Part shown: positions 13,344-20,748 of the stretch, piece after piece
How positions within the stretch are numbered: position 1 is the first letter of the stretch
Layout: every line of letters starts with the position of its first letter
Origin: a virus
Virus record (IMG/VR): IMGVR_UViG_3300033146_000291
Span: 1-20,748 of that record
DNA: 20,748 nt
Reading direction: 5' to 3' (one strand)
Translations under genes and position numbers: made by a program
Notes under the pieces: model-generated
Seen by the model: the letters and a program-made list of their open reading frames with translations, nothing else
Databases searched by the model: none
Told to the model about the DNA's origin: nothing

Positions 13344-13354
13344 TATACTATAAT
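13344..13354 (+). promoter_or_regulatory. Possible promoter -10 box before the tail chaperone genes
   Basis: TATACTATAAT shares TACTATAAT with the -10 half of the two bipartite promoters and directly follows a terminator, so a restart of transcription makes sense. The TATATAGCAT half is absent at the right distance, where the terminator stem lies instead. This may be a weaker or differently controlled promoter. Confidence 0.35.
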
Positions 13355-13373
13355 TTTTAATAAGGAAACGAAA

Positions 13374-13649
13374 ATGATTAAGGAAACTAACATAAGAATA
13401 GAAAACGTAAATTACAAACTTAAATCTTCATCATACAGAGCAATGTTCTTGTTTGAAGAGATAACAGATAAGTCAATAGCGGAACTAACATCACTTAAAG
13501 ACCAACTAATCTATATATACTGTATACTGAAAGTATCAAATCCGATTAATTTCATATACACACTTGAAGATTTTATTGATGTACTTGAGAGTGGAGAAGG
13601 TGAAGGTATACTTGCACAGTTTGCTAAACTTACGGAAGAAAAAAAGTAA
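13374..13649 (+). CDS. Tail assembly chaperone, short form (gpG-like)
   Basis: Tail assembly chaperones coat the tape measure before the tube forms. The 91-aa protein (IKETNIRIENVNYKLKSSSYRAMFLFEEIT at the start) has the size, place and helical C-terminal half of the lambda gpG/Listeria-type family, although the sequence itself is only weakly diagnostic. I chose the ATG at 13374 rather than 13302, because the longer form would be translated from within a terminator hairpin. The gene ends in an A AAA AAG TAA sequence. A -1 slip there joins it to the next frame, exactly as for gpG-gpGT. Confidence 0.78.
   Translation: MIKETNIRIENVNYKLKSSSYRAMFLFEEITDKSIAELTSLKDQLIYIYCILKVSNPINFIYTLEDFIDVLESGEGEGILAQFAKLTEEKK
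13640..13646 (+). promoter_or_regulatory. -1 ribosomal frameshift site A AAA AAG
   Basis: The heptamer is in the correct phase (gaA AAA AAG followed at once by TAA), the same slippery sequence as in E. coli dnaX. A -1 slip continues as VKKDPDSKKGSAMSLAELY into the downstream frame without meeting a stop. A seven-pair inverted repeat (GTTCAGC 13674-13680, GCTGAAC 13691-13697) lies 27 bases further on, rather distant for a classic stimulator. The product would be the gpGT-like long chaperone, spanning 13374-13996. Confidence 0.8.
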
Positions 13650-13681
13650 AGAAGGATCCAGATTCTAAAAAAGGTTCAGCG

Positions 13682-13996
13682 ATGTCGCTTGCTGAACTAT
13701 ATGGATTCGTAGTTCATGATTGCAAAATAAGTCCAGCATATTTCCTAGATGAGATGTCGCCTGATGAAATAGGTTACATATCTAACTCATATATAAAGAG
13801 TCATAAAGAGAAGTGGGAAATGCTAAGGATGAGTATACATGCTACAATTGCATCTCAGTCTTCTAAACCAGTAAAAGCTACTGATGTAATGAAATTTGCT
13901 TGGGATGATGGCGATACAGCAGAGCCAATGACACTCAAAGATATTGAGGCAGCTCGCGAAAGGATAAAGAAGAAATTCAACTTACAAAATATATAA
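13682..13996 (+). CDS. Tail assembly chaperone, extension (gpT-like), reached by -1 frameshift
   Basis: This frame supplies the T half of the long chaperone, which binds the tape measure in lambda-type systems. It probably has no independent start: the frame is open upstream to the slippery site at 13640. An ATG at 13682 exists and is used here only as a boundary. Recognisable elements include YFLDEMSPDEIGYI (about 20-33) and the helical end LKDIEAARERIKKKFNLQ. Its place directly before a nuclease and the tape measure is the standard order. Confidence 0.75.
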   Translation: MSLAELYGFVVHDCKISPAYFLDEMSPDEIGYISNSYIKSHKEKWEMLRMSIHATIASQSSKPVKATDVMKFAWDDGDTAEPMTLKDIEAARERIKKKFNLQNI

Positions 13997-14008
13997 TAAA
14001 CATATAAT

Positions 14009-14422
14009 ATGGCTAAAGAAAAGTATAAACCAATAACAGGGTTTAACGGTCGTTACGAGGTATCAGATCTTGGAAATGTACGAAGTGTAGCCAGATTTAC
14101 TAGAAATGGTAAAGATTGGAGAGATGCAGTCATACTTAAATCAAGATCTTATTCCACAGGATATAGACAGCTTACTTTGAGAGATAATGACGATAAGAGA
14201 TACAGTAGGACAGTTCATAAGCTAGTCGCCGTTGAATTCGTAGATGGATACTTTTATGGTGCCGTAGTGAACCATATTGATGGTAACAAACTAAACAACT
14301 CATCTACTAACTTAGAGTGGATAACACAGAAAGAAAACATAGCACATTCAATAAAACTTGGATTGAGAGCTAAAAAATATAAACTTAATACAATAGGAGG
14401 ACATAGTTATCGCAAAATTTAA
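14009..14422 (+). CDS. NUMOD4-HNH homing endonuclease at the tape-measure start
   Basis: Residues about 8-55 are a NUMOD4 module (GFNGRYEVSDLGNVRS followed by a second strand pair). The HNH part runs VHKLVAVEF (69-77), NHIDGNKLNN (88-97, His89 and Asp91) and NLEW (101-104), ending with Asn110. This is the common free-standing homing nuclease of phages. It separates the chaperone genes from the tape measure, where normally nothing intervenes. Its last 26 bases overlap the open frame of the tape measure, so insertion most likely displaced that gene's own leader and ATG. The first codons, ATG GCT AAA, resemble what the tape measure's start should be. Confidence 0.85.
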   Translation: MAKEKYKPITGFNGRYEVSDLGNVRSVARFTRNGKDWRDAVILKSRSYSTGYRQLTLRDNDDKRYSRTVHKLVAVEFVDGYFYGAVVNHIDGNKLNNSSTNLEWITQKENIAHSIKLGLRAKKYKLNTIGGHSYRKI

Positions 14423-14468
14423 TATAGTAGCCGGCCTTAGATTAAACACAGGAGCTTTTACATCTTCA

Positions 14469-16757
14469 TTGAAAGGTGCATCCGTAGCATTGAATAACTT
14501 CTCTGCTAACTCTTCAAAAGGTATGAAGGGATTACAACTGTCTTCTGCCGCTGCTGGTATAGCAGTAATAGCCGTTGTAGCTGCACTAAGAAGCGCGTTA
14601 AACACTATGTTAGAGTTTAGCAAGGCTACATCAGAATTAAAGGCTGTTTTGGGTGGTACCAAATCAGAAATGAAGGCATTGAGCAAGCAAGCTCAAGATT
14701 TAGGTTCATCTACAGTACACACTGCCACTCAAGTAGTTAAGCTACAGGTAGCATTAGCAAGATTAGGTTTCTCAACAACTGAGATACTTGATATGACTAA
14801 AGCTATACTTGACCTAGGCACAGCGATGGGAATAAGTCTTGCAGACTCCGCTAACTTAGTAGGTGCCTCGCTTAAAGCCTTTAATAAAGATGCTAAGGAT
14901 TCAACACATTTTGCTGATGTATTAGCTAAGGCTACTACAATATCAGCATTATCATTCGATAAATTAAAAATAGCTATGCCTTATGCTGCAACTGCTGCTA
15001 ATCAAGCTGGTGTATCTTTCGAGAGAACCGCAGCCATGTTGGGAGTGCTTGCTAATAAAGGGCTTAGAGCATCGACTATGGGTACATCTCTAAGGAGGAT
15101 ATTCATAAGGCTTGCACAAAAAGGATTATCCTTTAGTGAGGCCATGACAATGATAAATGACTCTACTAATAAACTAACAACATCAACTGAATTGTTTGGT
15201 GTTACAGCTGCAAACTCAGGTGTTATACTAGCTGAATCAACTGGTGAGATAGATAAATTTGATGTGTCTTTGCAAAATGCAATAGGTACAACTAATGAAA
15301 TGGCTAGGATAATGGCTGATAACCTTTCAGGTGATATAATTAAGGTTACTAGTGCATGGCAAGGTCTTGTAATAGCTATTGATGAAGGTAACAGCGTAAT
15401 GTCTAAATCATTAAGATACTTAATGCAAGAGTTCGCTGACTTCCTTAACGTATTACGATCTTACGCTGATGAAGAGTTTGATTTCTATGATGCCGGCGCA
15501 CAACAGCAATTCGGTACTAAAGAAACTCAGACTCTATTAAAGCAAAAGCAGGATAAGATAAATAAAAGCTATACTACTGCAAATTCTGCTATCAAGGATA
15601 TGAACAAGCTCCTTGAAGAGAATAAGTTAATGCAAGAAAAGATAACTAGCTTAGAAGAGCGTAGGCTATCTAATGTAATACCAGGAATAGCAGAAGCAAG
15701 GGGTGATGAAATAGAGTCACTTAAAGTTAATATACTGACCAACAATGCTCTTATAAAGACCCATAGGGAAGCTATTATAGCTAATGATGGTAAGAGAAAG
15801 GCTATAAGAGATCTAGTTAAAGCACAAGAAGAAGCTTCAAAAGCAGCAGCTAGAAATAAGATTATAAATGAGAAGCTAGCAGAACAGAGGAAGAAGGATA
15901 ATGGCACATTTGATAAGCTAATTGATAAGTATTATTTACTATCGTTGATAAACAATAAGGCACTTCAAGATAAGATGGCTATTGTTATTTGGTATAAGAA
16001 TGAAAAGGCTGCCATTGATTCGCTTAATATATCCCTTGAAAAACATAAACTGCTGATAGAAGCCCTTGATAAAGCAAAAGGTGCTAAGGAAGACAAGCTT
16101 ATGAATTCTGATATAGATAAGCAGGTAGCATCATTCTGGGGTAAAGAGAATAAGGCAATAGGTGTAAGTACTGGGAACATAAATGCTGGTATACTACCAG
16201 AAGACACAACTAAGGAACTTAAATCACTTAATGATTATCTTAGAAAGTCAGTTAATATAACTTCACAGTTAGCATCTGCTTTCGATATTTTAGGAAACTC
16301 AATATCAGATGCAATAGAGGGGCAAGACCAAGTGTTCGCAAAGGCAACAGTTGGTGTATTACGTTCTATAAATAAGATAATTAATGCTTTATTAGCAGAG
16401 CTTATTATAGGTGTAATGACGAAAGAAGGTTCTAGTAAAGGTATTTGGGGTCTTGTTGCAGCAGCCATAGCACTACCAATAGCAATAGGTGGTATGAACG
16501 CCATGATTAATAAGAACCAAGATAAGCAGAACTTTGAATCTGGTGGAATTGTACAAGGTACTTCATTCTCAGGGGATAACATAAATGCTGGATTAAACAG
16601 TAGCGAGATGATACTTACTAGAGCACAGCAGGCCAATCTATTCGCGATGGCAAATGGAGGAGGTAATACAGGAGGACAAGTAGAGTTTGAAATACGTGGT
16701 GATAAGCTAGTTGGAGTACTTAATAATCATTCAAGAAAAATGAGTAAAATACGATAG
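14469..16757 (+). CDS. Tail tape measure protein
   Basis: It sets tail length and helps DNA ejection. From the TTG at 14469, the first standard start codon, it has 762 residues. The frame is open upstream to 14397 and encodes a plausible natural N-terminus (AKFNIVAGLRLNTGAF), with an ATC at 14409 behind AGGAGG, so the true start is probably further up. A hydrophobic segment lies at about 28-42, followed by the TP901-type core (about 50-265, LGFSTTEILDMTKAILDLGTA and QAGVSFERTAAMLGVLANKG). A long coiled coil occupies about 340-480 and a second hydrophobic segment about 658-680. The end is glycine-rich, with the usual SGGIVQG motif. At roughly 0.15 nm per residue, it would give a tail a little over 110 nm long. 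Confidence 0.93.
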   Translation: MKGASVALNNFSANSSKGMKGLQLSSAAAGIAVIAVVAALRSALNTMLEFSKATSELKAVLGGTKSEMKALSKQAQDLGSSTVHTATQVVKLQVALARLGFSTTEILDMTKAILDLGTAMGISLADSANLVGASLKAFNKDAKDSTHFADVLAKATTISALSFDKLKIAMPYAATAANQAGVSFERTAAMLGVLANKGLRASTMGTSLRRIFIRLAQKGLSFSEAMTMINDSTNKLTTSTELFGVTAANSGVILAESTGEIDKFDVSLQNAIGTTNEMARIMADNLSGDIIKVTSAWQGLVIAIDEGNSVMSKSLRYLMQEFADFLNVLRSYADEEFDFYDAGAQQQFGTKETQTLLKQKQDKINKSYTTANSAIKDMNKLLEENKLMQEKITSLEERRLSNVIPGIAEARGDEIESLKVNILTNNALIKTHREAIIANDGKRKAIRDLVKAQEEASKAAARNKIINEKLAEQRKKDNGTFDKLIDKYYLLSLINNKALQDKMAIVIWYKNEKAAIDSLNISLEKHKLLIEALDKAKGAKEDKLMNSDIDKQVASFWGKENKAIGVSTGNINAGILPEDTTKELKSLNDYLRKSVNITSQLASAFDILGNSISDAIEGQDQVFAKATVGVLRSINKIINALLAELIIGVMTKEGSSKGIWGLVAAAIALPIAIGGMNAMINKNQDKQNFESGGIVQGTSFSGDNINAGLNSSEMILTRAQQANLFAMANGGGNTGGQVEFEIRGDKLVGVLNNHSRKMSKIR

Positions 16758-16760
16758 ATT

Positions 16761-18947
16761 ATGGCTTGGAATATAAAATATAGATCAAGTTTTATGTCAG
16801 AGAGTGGTATACTTTATGATATAGAGATACTTGAAGAGAACTATACAGACCCTGTGGTTGAATTAAATGCTGGTGTTTCACCGTTTACAATAACCTCACC
16901 AGAATCATCGTTATACAATAACGTTACTGGAACTGGTGCCACTATAACATTTATAAGTGCAGAACCATTACAGTTAGTTGATTTATACGCGGAGGAAAGA
17001 CATAAGTACTTAGTAAGATTAACGTATGATTCCGGAAACAAGACACAATGGTCTGGATGGGTTGATACTGAGACGTACGAAGAGGTGTATTCAGAATTTA
17101 AAAACTACAACATAACTATAACTGCAAATGATGGAATAGCGTTATTGGATGCATATGATTATCTTGATGTTGCTGGTGAGAAGTATACAGGAATGAATAC
17201 TATACACGAAGTAATATCTAGGATACTATTAAAGACTAAACTAGATGTAAATGGTAATCTATTTCATTATCTATATGATATACATATAGAAGAGAAGAAT
17301 GGATCATTGAAGCCGCAGAGTACTAACAATACTTTACTTCATCAGATAGTAGTAAATAACGCTAACTATTATGATGAGCTTGATAAACCATTGACATGTA
17401 GAACTGTATTAGAAGAGGTATTAAAGCCTTTAGGTTTATACCTTAGAACTAACTTGTTCTTAGATGGGCAGTCTAATACAATAGTAGGATACACAATATT
17501 TGATAACAATGCGATAGCTGGAACTAAGACACTTACAGGGTATTCATATACTCTAAATGGTATGTATGATAGTGGGTTTCCATATATTACAACAGAGTAC
17601 ACTCACGACATAGAGAATGAACTTGAGTATAAAGGCACTGGCTCATCTATGACAATAGGTAATCAGGTTAATAACCAGAGGATTGTATATTCTCCATACG
17701 CTATTGCAGATGTTCTTGGTGCTAAGTTGGTGAGAGATGACTTTTGTGAGTACCAGGAGTGTGCTAATCATATTCAAACAATACCACACGATGAAGCAGC
17801 TTGCCCAGCTGATCAGAAATGGTCTGAACTATACTATGATACTAACCCTAATTTTGAGGTAGTTCCTGGTCTAGCAAACATAACAGCGATAGCGCAAGGT
17901 ATACAAGGTAATGCAACATACCCTCTTAGTGAGAATAGTGATTACTTTATGAGAACTATACTATCTAATAGTGGAAGTGGCGATGTAGTGTTTAGTACAA
18001 CAGTTGATACTGAGAGAATATGGGGCCACCATTACAAAGTGGATAATGATTTCTACAACTGGGCGTTACTTGTGGATTGGGAGATGTATATGAGAAAAGG
18101 GCCTTGTTATGAAAATGCAGACCATACAAACCAATTTAATGTATATCATAAGTTCAGAATTGAAATAGGTGGCACAGGTTATGATATAGACGCGAATTAT
18201 TTCTGGAAGACAGACGATCCAGTTACATTAAATAAATGGGTTCATCCTAGATCTTCAAATGAATCAATACTTAATAGCGTGCATGAAGAAGCTACTGATG
18301 GAGTATTAGTAAAGCTTAATCCAGACCAGATGAACAATGTTCTTAATGGGGAAGTTAAAATATCAATGTACCGTTATACTAATATATCAAGTCCTGAAAC
18401 AATTGAGCATAGATTTAAAAACTTCTCAGTTAAGCTAGTTAGAGATTTAGCAGACCAATCATTATATGTTGACTATGAAAAGTTTGATAGCACAGATATA
18501 GTTATAGAGTCTGAGATAAATGAGAATGTAAGAAATGAAGGAGAGGATATTAATACTATACATGGTACAAGAGCTGTTAATGGTGGCCTTGAGAAAGGTG
18601 TGCTTATGTACAACGGACTTAACGGTAATGGATACTTCCAGCTTAATAACTTAGATAAGAACCTAGTTAATGGTACAGGTGACCCAATAAGGTCTACATG
18701 TGAGCAATGGTTGATAAACAAGGTAATGTCTAACTACAATAGACCTGTTATTACATTATCAAATATGAAATTAAAAGCATCAGATATAAAAAACTCTTGC
18801 TTATCGGTATTAACTGACACCAACCAATTCACCATGTCTAAGTTCATGATGAATGGTCTTGAGTATGATGTTTACAGTGACCTAGTTACAGTAGCAATGT
18901 CAGAGGTCAGTAAAGATGATATAAACACAACAAAAGATACAGTTTAG
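16761..18947 (+). CDS. Large tail protein (distal tail or tail-tip)
   Basis: This 728-aa protein starts three bases after the tape measure, the place of distal-tail or tip proteins. The N-terminal part (about 1-160), with YRSSFMSESGILYDIEIL, ELNAGVSPFTIT and NYNITITANDGIALLD, resembles tail-tip proteins of Bacteroidota siphophages that I remember only as unnamed. The middle includes a cysteine-bearing region (CEYQECANH, then ACPADQKW, about 330-355) and beta-rich segments like a carbohydrate-binding sandwich. The end (from about 590) resembles another tube-like domain (NTIHGTRAVNGG). No peptidase or lytic motif is visible. The function is inferred from context. Confidence 0.72.
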   Translation: MAWNIKYRSSFMSESGILYDIEILEENYTDPVVELNAGVSPFTITSPESSLYNNVTGTGATITFISAEPLQLVDLYAEERHKYLVRLTYDSGNKTQWSGWVDTETYEEVYSEFKNYNITITANDGIALLDAYDYLDVAGEKYTGMNTIHEVISRILLKTKLDVNGNLFHYLYDIHIEEKNGSLKPQSTNNTLLHQIVVNNANYYDELDKPLTCRTVLEEVLKPLGLYLRTNLFLDGQSNTIVGYTIFDNNAIAGTKTLTGYSYTLNGMYDSGFPYITTEYTHDIENELEYKGTGSSMTIGNQVNNQRIVYSPYAIADVLGAKLVRDDFCEYQECANHIQTIPHDEAACPADQKWSELYYDTNPNFEVVPGLANITAIAQGIQGNATYPLSENSDYFMRTILSNSGSGDVVFSTTVDTERIWGHHYKVDNDFYNWALLVDWEMYMRKGPCYENADHTNQFNVYHKFRIEIGGTGYDIDANYFWKTDDPVTLNKWVHPRSSNESILNSVHEEATDGVLVKLNPDQMNNVLNGEVKISMYRYTNISSPETIEHRFKNFSVKLVRDLADQSLYVDYEKFDSTDIVIESEINENVRNEGEDINTIHGTRAVNGGLEKGVLMYNGLNGNGYFQLNNLDKNLVNGTGDPIRSTCEQWLINKVMSNYNRPVITLSNMKLKASDIKNSCLSVLTDTNQFTMSKFMMNGLEYDVYSDLVTVAMSEVSKDDINTTKDTV

Positions 18948-18949
18948 AT

Positions 18950-20260
18950 ATGGAAAATATTAGTTTAGAATATAGAAGACTTCCTTCATTACCTAGGTCA
19001 GAGTTACTTAGAAACCAGAATGTTAGTGTAGGTATATATTATGATGTTACAGCATCAACTAGCACTGGTGGCGGTGGCGGTGGTGGTGGAGGCTCATGGC
19101 TTGATTCCTACTTCACATATGATGATATAAATAAACTGCTTATACTTAAAAACCCAGATGGAGGAGGTGAAATACAATTAATAAATGATGATGGAGATGT
19201 GATAGCATATTCTGACTCATTAGGAACAGTTCCATCATTCTGGGATGGGTTACCAATAGCATCAGCTACACAATTAGGTGGTATCAAAGTTGGAGCTAAT
19301 TTGACAATTGACGGAAATGGTGTATTAAATGCAGAAGCAGGAGGTGGGACAGGTGGAACTTGGGGTTCTATAACAGGATTAATTAGTGACCAGACCGACT
19401 TACAGCATGAGCTAGATGATAAATCTGATATAACACATAATCATACTGGAGTTTATGAACCAGCTAACTCTAATATACAGAGTCATATAGGCTCTACTGC
19501 TAATCCTCATAATGTGACATACTCACAAACAGGAGCGCAAGTTGCGGGAACATATAATACAATTATAGGAACTGACTCTGATATAAATACATCTGGTGCT
19601 ACGATTATAGACAATTTGTATATGACGGATGGTGTTCTTACATCACACGGAACAAGGATACTTACTACTGGAGATATAGGTGCTTTAGCTGCATCTCATG
19701 ATATGACACTAACATTATCTGGTGATGCTTCTGGTTCAGCTACTTTCACTAATATGGCTAATGCTACATTAAGTGTTGTAGTAGCAAATGATTCTCATAC
19801 ACATGATGGTAGATATTATACTGAGAGTGAATCTAACAGTAGGTTTGTAAATACCGCTGGTGACACAATGACTGGTAATCTTCAAGTTAATGCTAATATC
19901 AGTGCGACTGGTGAGATTACGGCTTACTCAAGTTCTGATAAGAGACTTAAAACAAACGTCTTTACAGTAACTGATGGATTGGCTAAGATAAATGCTCTGA
20001 GACCAGTTAGATTTAACTGGAATGAGAAAGCTCTGGAACTGAATGAGAACAAGAGTAGAGTTATAACAGAGGTTGGTTTAATAGCCCAAGAAGCACAGGA
20101 AGTTGTGCCGGAGATTGTAGGTAAGTTGTATGATGATTATTTAGGTATCAAATACGACAAATTAACGCCTTTCTTGGTATCAGCTATACAAGAACTCTCA
20201 GAAGAGATAAACGCTCTTAAATTGGAGCTTACGAAGCTTAAAAAAGGAGGAAAGAAATAA
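18950..20260 (+). CDS. Tail fibre with C-terminal S74 intramolecular chaperone
   Basis: The protein is 436 aa. The first 35 residues may attach it to the tail. Nine glycines in a row (40-48) form a hinge, and fibre repeats follow, including HNHTGVY, NPHNVTYSQTGA, DSHTHDGRYYTESE and AGDTMTGNL. The C-terminal 110 residues are a peptidase S74 domain. SSSDKRLK (327-334) carries the Ser/Lys dyad that self-cleaves once the trimer is folded, then GLAKINALRPVRFNW, VGLIAQEAQEVVPEIV and YDKLTPFLVSAIQEL, ending in a coiled coil. The host-recognition part is the region between the hinge and the chaperone. The stop overlaps the next start by one base. Confidence 0.9.
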   Translation: MENISLEYRRLPSLPRSELLRNQNVSVGIYYDVTASTSTGGGGGGGGGSWLDSYFTYDDINKLLILKNPDGGGEIQLINDDGDVIAYSDSLGTVPSFWDGLPIASATQLGGIKVGANLTIDGNGVLNAEAGGGTGGTWGSITGLISDQTDLQHELDDKSDITHNHTGVYEPANSNIQSHIGSTANPHNVTYSQTGAQVAGTYNTIIGTDSDINTSGATIIDNLYMTDGVLTSHGTRILTTGDIGALAASHDMTLTLSGDASGSATFTNMANATLSVVVANDSHTHDGRYYTESESNSRFVNTAGDTMTGNLQVNANISATGEITAYSSSDKRLKTNVFTVTDGLAKINALRPVRFNWNEKALELNENKSRVITEVGLIAQEAQEVVPEIVGKLYDDYLGIKYDKLTPFLVSAIQELSEEINALKLELTKLKKGGKK

Positions 20261-20748
20261 TGGCTTTAGGAACTACAAATATAACAACTTCACTAGCTAG
20301 AAATGCTATTGGAGAAAGCACAAATGCTGTAAAGCAGCTATGTATATCATCTAATATAAATGAGTGGAGTTTACACAAACCTGCTAACTATGGTGCAGGA
20401 AAGGATGCGTGGACAGTTGACCTAAATAGTGAATCTGGGTATAAAGAACCAGATGCGGTATCGTCAGACACAACAGGGCACAGATTAGGCGACTTTAGAG
20501 GGTACAATCATGCTGCTAAACCACCGAGATATTTCAATGGTAATGTAAGCTTCTCTTTTCCAAAATATGACCCTTATGACCATCAGACATTACTTTATAA
20601 AGGTGAAATGCCGGAAACAAGCACAAGAGATGGATTTAATCCAGATTATTTTCTTAGAGAGGATAGCGGAGACTTGTTAGGTGTAAAGTTAGAAATAAAC
20701 GGAACAGACCATGAGGATGTTGTAGTTAGAACTGATGACACTAATATG
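20260..20748 (+). CDS. Tail-region protein, 3' end outside the window
   Basis: The frame starts at an ATG sharing its A with the preceding TAA, eight to nine bases after an AAGGAGG sequence, and stays open for 163 codons to the window edge. It begins MALGTTNITTSLARNAIGESTNAV and continues with SSNINEWSLHKPANYG. I recall similar openings among unnamed proteins at this position in Bacteroides phages. The visible part has no membrane segment and looks beta-rich. No function can be named. It is probably a further tail-tip or fibre-associated protein. Confidence 0.72.
   Translation, partial: MALGTTNITTSLARNAIGESTNAVKQLCISSNINEWSLHKPANYGAGKDAWTVDLNSESGYKEPDAVSSDTTGHRLGDFRGYNHAAKPPRYFNGNVSFSFPKYDPYDHQTLLYKGEMPETSTRDGFNPDYFLREDSGDLLGVKLEINGTDHEDVVVRTDDTNM

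Noticed and set aside
13302-13373. Longer start for the tail chaperone at 13302
   Set aside because: The extra codons cover a GC-rich terminator hairpin and a promoter-like box, and the translated extension looks non-coding.

Overview
This window is the structural half of a tailed double-stranded DNA phage (or prophage) with an HK97-type head and a long, non-contractile, siphovirus-type tail. Every gene I can support is on the + strand. The DNA is AT-rich, and most start codons follow A/C-rich, G-free leaders with no Shine-Dalgarno sequence. That initiation style, and the resemblance of the last two tail genes to proteins I recall from Bacteroides and Flavobacterium phages, suggest a Bacteroidota host. 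The host call is an inference. No integrase, repressor, lysis cassette, tRNA or CRISPR array is visible.

Layout. Positions 1-377 have no gene; the first 240 bases are G-poor and C-rich on this strand, opposite to the rest, and contain a 16-bp palindrome. A bipartite promoter-like element (308-341) precedes a small early-type operon: two short unknown proteins, a complete dUTPase, two GIY-YIG-like (T5orf172-type) proteins and one more unknown protein. The same element, with identical spacing, recurs at 2191-2224 before the packaging operon: small membrane proteins, an HNH nuclease, an HeH/LEM-domain protein, the P27-type small terminase and a short unknown protein. An intrinsic terminator stands just before the large terminase gene. 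That gene is broken by a frame change inside its nuclease domain, between the first and second catalytic aspartates.

The head module follows: portal, U35 prohead protease, major capsid protein with an N-terminal delta (scaffold) domain, then connector, head-closure, gp10-like and tail-completion proteins. The tail module has two major tail protein genes in tandem (one with a C-terminal Fn3 domain, one without), a terminator, the tail-assembly chaperone pair joined by an A AAA AAG slippery site, the tape measure, a large tail protein, a fibre with a self-cleaving S74 chaperone, and a further tail protein cut off by the window edge.

Nucleases of homing type have settled in this module. Two related GIY-YIG genes overlap the 3' ends of the large terminase and portal genes. 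A NUMOD4-HNH gene overlaps the start of the tape measure, which seems to have lost its ATG. The points most worth a second look are the twin tail proteins, which are identical over 48 residues while 29 of the 48 codons differ; the repeated bipartite promoter; the broken terminase; and the tape-measure start.
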